Shown here in pieces: positions 6,697 through 9,480 of a stretch of DNA of 9,480 bases. The notes under the pieces are model-generated. The model did not search any database, was not told where the DNA came from, and saw only the letters and a program-made list of their open reading frames with translations. The stretch's first letter is position 1; every line of letters starts with the position of its first letter. Location: the NCBI GenBank assembly GCA_963618055.1, contig CAVERI010000099.1, positions 1-9,480 on the forward strand. Reading direction: 5' to 3'. This DNA is from SFHK01 sp963618055 (GTDB lineage Bacteria > Bacillota > Clostridia > Christensenellales > Aristaeellaceae). Position numbers and translations under genes: made by a program.

Positions 6697-6738
6697 GCCG
6701 CCCCTCTTTCCTTGTGGTTTCACAGCCCGCGCGAAAGG

Positions 6739-7461
6739 CTATTCGATCGCCTGCCGCAAAAGCTCCGCCGCGGTGGCGAGAAGCGACGCGGTGGTGGGCT
6801 TGCCGCGGGAAGCGTCGATGGTATTGCCGAACAGCGCGTATTGGCGTTCGCTGTCGCCGGTCGTCCATGCCGCGTCGATGGCTCGGCGCAGGCCGTCCTC
6901 TACGCGGCGGGGCGTGGTGTGGAAATGCCCGGCGACGGCCGGGTAGACGAGGCGCTTCAGGCGGCGCGCGTTGGCGGCGTCGTTTAAAACCAGCGCGACG
7001 GCATACGCGAGCCTTCGGCGGTTTTCGCCGGGCGCAATGTCCATCTCTGCCAGCAGGCGCTCCGCGCGCGCCTCGTCCTCCGGGCGCACGGGCAGCGGCA
7101 GGGTCTCGGCGACGCAGGCGCGAAGCGTGTCCGCGTCCGGCTGCGCGTCAACGCGGGGACGCATATCGCGCGTCATCCGCTCCGGAAGATAGGACGGCAC
7201 GAGGTACACGATTGCCGGTCTGCGCGAAAGCCGCAGCCGGTCAACCTGCGCCGCCGCCGCGGACGCGTCGAGACCCGCTGCGAGCGCGTGGACGAGAATC
7301 AGCCTCGGCAGAAGCCGGGCAGCCGCGTTCAGCGCGCCCGGCCAGTCGGCGCAGACCGCAGCTGCCGTCACTCCCGCCGACGGAAGAACCCCGGCCAGCG
7401 CCTCGCGCGCGGATGGGTCGGGATGCGCGAGGACGCACGTGATTTTGTCTGAAGCCTCCAG
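6739..7461 (-). CDS. Divergent Spo0A-like regulator with degenerate receiver; probable CTG start
   Basis: Residues about 133-240 match the DNA-binding effector domain of Spo0A, the sporulation master regulator. LVYPAVAGHFHTTPRRVE and LRRAIDAAWTTGD parallel Spo0A's VLYPDIAKKFNTTASRVE and IRHAIEVAWSRGN, and FGNTIDASRGKPTTASLLA parallels its FGYTVSMTKAKPTNSEFIA. The N-terminal part looks like a response-regulator receiver, but the acidic pair of strand 1 is His-Pro (VLAHPD) and the phospho-accepting Asp is His58 (LILVHALAAGLD). Phosphorylation by the usual chemistry is therefore unlikely. The only in-frame GTG (7371) would delete strand 1 and has no binding site. Frame 6739-7461 begins at CTG, six bases after GGAGGTGA (7468-7475), giving 240 residues. 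The alternative is the ATG at 7487 plus a -1 shift at AAAA (7443-7446). It is likely a paralogue, not the cell's true Spo0A. It lies between the DUF1653 and GNAT genes. Confidence 0.82.
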   Translation of the reverse strand: MEASDKITCVLAHPDPSAREALAGVLPSAGVTAAAVCADWPGALNAAARLLPRLILVHALAAGLDASAAAAQVDRLRLSRRPAIVYLVPSYLPERMTRDMRPRVDAQPDADTLRACVAETLPLPVRPEDEARAERLLAEMDIAPGENRRRLAYAVALVLNDAANARRLKRLVYPAVAGHFHTTPRRVEDGLRRAIDAAWTTGDSERQYALFGNTIDASRGKPTTASLLATAAELLRQAIE

Positions 7462-7467
7462 TCCGGC

Positions 7468-7475
7468 TCACCTCC
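7468..7475 (-). promoter_or_regulatory. Shine-Dalgarno sequence that decides a CTG start
   Basis: The minus strand reads GGAGGTGA here, a near-perfect match to the anti-Shine-Dalgarno. Exactly six bases later comes CTG (7461-7459), in the frame of the Spo0A-like protein. The TGA inside this site is the in-frame stop that bounds the frame upstream, so translation in this frame cannot start any earlier. No ATG, GTG or TTG lies in frame within the correct distance. Confidence 0.6.
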
Positions 7476-7501
7476 GCTCTCATCCATAAGGAGCTTTTCC
7501 C

Positions 7502-7759
7502 TCAGCCGTGCCCGGCGGCGGAATCGATTTCCTGAAGCTCGAAGCGCCACGTTTGCGCGGCGTTCGGGTATTTTTCGCGGTCGACAGGCTCCAGAAACAT
7601 GGACAATGGCCGAACCCACAGGCCGCAGTCGCCGTAGAGCTTGCGGTAGATCACGTAGGGCTCACCCGTCTCGGAATGCTTCGCCACGTCCTCCACCAGA
7701 TAGTAGTCGCCCTTAAAATGGCGATAGATTCGCTTGACCTGAATTTCCCGCATGCGCAT
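7502..7759 (-). CDS. DUF1653 family protein
   Basis: This is a small 85-residue protein of unknown function. The core YRHFKGDYYLVEDVAKHSETGEPYVIYRKLYGDCGLWVRPLSMF is characteristic of DUF1653: an aromatic-rich beta fold with HFKG, AKHSETGE and GLWVRP motifs. The family is small and usually stand-alone, with no established biochemical role. The ATG at 7759 is preferred because AGGAGGAA (7766-7773) lies six bases upstream; a second in-frame ATG is at 7753. It is the first gene of a likely operon with the Spo0A-like and GNAT genes. The gap to the next gene is about 40 bases, with no terminator. The last residues (SAAGHG) are low in similarity to the family core and vary among members. Confidence 0.9.
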   Translation of the reverse strand: MRMREIQVKRIYRHFKGDYYLVEDVAKHSETGEPYVIYRKLYGDCGLWVRPLSMFLEPVDREKYPNAAQTWRFELQEIDSAAGHG

Positions 7760-7774
7760 TCCCCCTTCCTCCTA

Positions 7775-7803
7775 ACCATACCACGAACCGCCGCTTCTGT
7801 CAA
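7775..7803 (-). promoter_or_regulatory. Promoter candidate for the DUF1653 / Spo0A-like / GNAT operon
   Basis: On the minus strand, a perfect -35 TTGACA (complement of 7798-7803) is followed after exactly 17 bp by TATGGT (complement of 7775-7780), four of six matches to the -10 consensus. The predicted start of transcription, near 7768, falls inside or just after the AGGAGG binding site (7768-7773) of DUF1653. The mRNA leader would then be only about nine bases, keeping GAAGGGGGA but losing part of AGGAGG. Confidence 0.55.
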
Positions 7804-7837
7804 ACGCTTTCCATGAAGCCGCGCCCGCGGAGACAAA

Positions 7838-7871
7838 GAAAAAAGAAGGGTTCCCGCGCGGGGAGCCCTTC
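7838..7871 (-). terminator. Rho-independent terminator of the beta-helix protein gene
   Basis: On the minus strand, GAAGGGCTCCC (complement of 7861-7871) pairs with GGGAACCCTTC (complement of 7845-7855). There is one C-A mismatch, around a five-base CGCGC loop, and the stem is followed directly by a T-run (TTTTTTC, complement of 7838-7844). It lies 10 bases after the TAA stop of the gene and shields the promoter of the DUF1653 operon from read-through. Confidence 0.9.
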
Positions 7872-7880
7872 CGGGGAAGG

Positions 7881-9413
7881 TTATTCGGCGATATATTCGG
7901 ACACGGTGATCGTGAGGTCGCTTTCGCCGGAGGCGAGGACACTGCCGGAGAGATCGACGATGGTTACGGTGCGGCCCTCGGCGTCAAGAATGCGGCCATT
8001 GCAGGTGAGGGTGGTAAGCGTGCTGTTTTCGGTGACGATCCATTCGGAGGTCTCGTCGATGGTCAGGGTGCACGTGCCGTTTCCGCCCTCGCCCGCGCAG
8101 GATTCGTCGTCAAGAATTGCGCCGGTGAAGGAGGTGCCCTCGGTGAGGGAGAGCGTGAGGTTCGAAATGCTGTCCCAGAGCACGCTGCCGCTCATCTGCT
8201 GCTCGGCGGCGGTGAAGACGCAGTTCGCGCCGTTGCTGCCGGTGCTGCCCCAGCCGCGGCTGTTGGCGTTGCCGGTGCAGCGGAGCAGGTACTCGCTGTC
8301 GTCGCTCGCCTGAAGCGTTACGCCGCGCAGGGTGAACTCGCTGTCGGTGTTGGTGGTGTAGAACAGGCCGCCGTTGCTTGAGATCAGCGTGCCGCCGGTC
8401 ATGGTGAACGTGCCCTTGCCGACCTCGGAGTCACCGGACATGCTCTGATACAGGATTACCGTCCACGTGTTGTCGTTCTGGTCAAGGTCGGGCATGCTGC
8501 CGGTCAGGGTGCAGTTCGTCAGCGTTACGTTGTTTTTGCCCTCAAGGCACAGCGCCTCGGAGCCGGTGGCGGTCAGCGCCGCGTTCGAAATCGTGATGTC
8601 CGCCGTGACGTATACCGCCGGGGAGCCGGAGCCGGACGAGGTGTAGCTGCCGCCGTCCACGACCATGGTTCCGCCGCCGCGGTCGGAGCGAATCGCGGCC
8701 GACGACGCGCCCTCGGTAGTCACGGTCAGGTTCTCGGCGTACAGCGTGCCGCCGCCCGCCACATGGATGCCGCCGGAGGTGCCCTTCCTGGTGGAGATCA
8801 CGCTGTTCTTCACGGTCGCGACGCCGCTTCCGTAGGCGAACACGCCCGCGCCGCCCTCGGCGTCGGTGGAAATTTCGGCGTTTTCAATCGTCAGCGTGCC
8901 GCCGGTGACCAGCGCCGCCGCGCCCACGCCGTAGAAGCTGGAGCTGTCTCCGCCGGTGGAATCGTCGCTGTCGCGAACGAGCGTGGAGTCGGTCACGGTC
9001 GCGTTTCCGCCGGTGACCAGCAGCGCGTTTTCATCCGTGCCGGTGGATTCAATCGTTTCGCCGGAGATCGACGCGTCCTCGGAGACGGTCTTCACGGCGC
9101 TGTAGCTTTCCGGCTGCGCGCTCATGCCGCCGGGGCCGCCCATACCGCCCATACCGCCGGGGCCGCCCATGCCGCCCTCAGGCGGGGTGCCCATGCTGCC
9201 CTCGGGCGGGGTAGCCATTTCGCCGTCAGGCTTCTCGGGCGGCGTGCCCATCTCACCGCCGGGCATCTCGGGCGGGGTGCCGCCCTGCGGCGGCGTTCCC
9301 ATGCCGGCCGGGGGCTCCGGCGGCGTGGCCTGCGTCGTCTCCGCGACGGCGAACAGATTCAAAACCAGCATACATACGCACAGACAAAGCGCGATTCCTT
9401 TTTTCAGCTTCAT
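7881..9413 (-). CDS. Secreted parallel beta-helix protein with TPPE-repeat N-terminal linker
   Basis: The 510-residue protein begins with a Sec signal peptide: MKLKKG, a hydrophobic core rich in Leu, Cys and Val, and a likely cleavage after AVA at residue 24. Residues about 30-97 are a low-complexity Pro/Gly/Met region with six TPPE/TPPQ units that ends in GGPGGM repeats. From about 101 to the end the chain consists of short repeated strands with Asn/Ser/Gly turns (for example ALLVTGGNATVTDSTLV, AALVTGGTLTIENAEIS, LCLEGKNNVTLTNCTLT), typical of a right-handed parallel beta-helix. That fold is shared by pectate-lyase-like and carbohydrate-binding secreted proteins; no catalytic residues are evident. 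There is no LPxTG motif, C-terminal membrane helix, SLH or choline-binding repeat, so how it stays on the cell, if it does, is unclear. GGAGGA (9421-9426) fixes the start at 9413 rather than 9449. Confidence 0.85.
   Translation of the reverse strand: MKLKKGIALCLCVCMLVLNLFAVAETTQATPPEPPAGMGTPPQGGTPPEMPGGEMGTPPEKPDGEMATPPEGSMGTPPEGGMGGPGGMGGMGGPGGMSAQPESYSAVKTVSEDASISGETIESTGTDENALLVTGGNATVTDSTLVRDSDDSTGGDSSSFYGVGAAALVTGGTLTIENAEISTDAEGGAGVFAYGSGVATVKNSVISTRKGTSGGIHVAGGGTLYAENLTVTTEGASSAAIRSDRGGGTMVVDGGSYTSSGSGSPAVYVTADITISNAALTATGSEALCLEGKNNVTLTNCTLTGSMPDLDQNDNTWTVILYQSMSGDSEVGKGTFTMTGGTLISSNGGLFYTTNTDSEFTLRGVTLQASDDSEYLLRCTGNANSRGWGSTGSNGANCVFTAAEQQMSGSVLWDSISNLTLSLTEGTSFTGAILDDESCAGEGGNGTCTLTIDETSEWIVTENSTLTTLTCNGRILDAEGRTVTIVDLSGSVLASGESDLTITVSEYIAE
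9123..9326 (-). repeat. Degenerate tandem repeat encoding TPPE / GGPGGM units
   Basis: This stretch codes for residues 30-97 of the secreted protein. Units of 6-11 residues start with TPPE or TPPQ and usually end in Gly-Met or Glu-Met. They are followed by short GGMGGPGGM units whose DNA (CCGCCCATACCGCC-type on the plus strand) is nearly identical from copy to copy. Such DNA is prone to slippage, so the copy number may vary between strains. Confidence 0.75.
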
Positions 9414-9431
9414 GATTTTTTCCTCCCTGTT

Positions 9432-9460
9432 ACTATATATTTGCCCCATGTTCGTGGCAG
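9432..9460 (-). promoter_or_regulatory. Possible promoter of the beta-helix protein gene
   Basis: On the minus strand, TATAGT (complement of 9432-9437) lies in an AT-rich patch 18 bases before the ATG at 9413. CTGCCA (complement of 9455-9460) sits 17 bp upstream of it and matches the -35 consensus at four of six positions. The -35 is inside an inverted repeat GTGGC-N5-GCCAC (9454-9468), which could be an operator. The predicted leader is short, about 11-13 bases, and would leave the GGAGGA site at or near the transcript's 5' end. The upstream context is cut off at 9480. Confidence 0.5.
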
Positions 9461-9480
9461 CCAGCCACAGGCGAGGGACA

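Noticed and set aside
6220..7442. Several plus-strand open frames opposite the GNAT and Spo0A-like genes
   Set aside because: Their products are Arg/Ala/Pro-rich shadow sequences, whereas the minus-strand proteins match known families.
7241..7619. Minus-strand open frames starting at 7483 and 7619 as separate small genes
   Set aside because: They are Arg-rich, overlap the DUF1653 and Spo0A-like coding regions in other frames and have no homology I recognise. Only the short piece from the ATG at 7487 is of interest, as a possible true N-terminus of the Spo0A-like protein.
1..9480. tRNA, rRNA, CRISPR array, insertion sequence or riboswitch
   Set aside because: I looked for cloverleaf-like segments, regularly spaced repeats, transposase motifs and terminal inverted repeats and found none. 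Intergenic regions are all under about 160 bases and are explained by promoters and terminators.

Overview
The window comes from a GC-rich bacterium, most likely an anaerobic member of the Bacillota (Clostridia). The clues are clostridial-type rpsB/tsf/pyrH proteins, a phasin-like gene next to a UbiB/AarF kinase, a DUF1653 gene, strong AGGAGG-type ribosome binding sites, sigma-A-type promoters, and a protein with a Spo0A-type DNA-binding domain. The exact order or family cannot be told from this stretch.

Layout. Bases 1-2433 hold the translation and nucleotide block on the plus strand: the 3' part of rpsB (ribosomal protein S2), tsf (EF-Ts) and pyrH (UMP kinase). A hairpin lies between tsf and pyrH, and a terminator-like hairpin follows pyrH. 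The frr gene that usually comes next is not here. Bases 2448-4569 hold a two-gene plus-strand unit with its own extended -10 promoter: a small phasin-like protein and a UbiB/AarF-family kinase-like membrane protein. It ends at a strong hairpin that can stop transcription from both directions.

From 4567 on, everything reads on the minus strand. Nearest the shared terminator is an AAA+ ATPase with a DUF4143 C-terminal domain and a well-formed promoter preceded by spaced A-tracts. Upstream of it (6019-7759) is a likely three-gene operon: DUF1653 protein, a divergent Spo0A-like regulator, and a GNAT acetyltransferase. Last (7881-9413) is a secreted protein with a signal peptide, a Pro/Gly/Met-rich TPPE repeat region and a long predicted parallel beta-helix. 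It has its own terminator and a tentative promoter.

The most interesting element is the Spo0A-like regulator. Its C-terminal third matches the Spo0A effector domain closely. Its N-terminal receiver has lost the phospho-accepting aspartate (His at that place) and the acidic pair. Its reading frame has no usual start codon near its 5' end: either a CTG preceded by an ideal ribosome binding site starts it, or a -1 frameshift or single-base error at an AAAA run joins it to an upstream ATG. The transcription and translation signals of this operon therefore deserve a second look.

The genes do not form one pathway. The first block is core translation and pyrimidine metabolism, the second concerns membrane or quinone-type physiology, and the minus-strand half looks like accessory regulation and cell-surface function.
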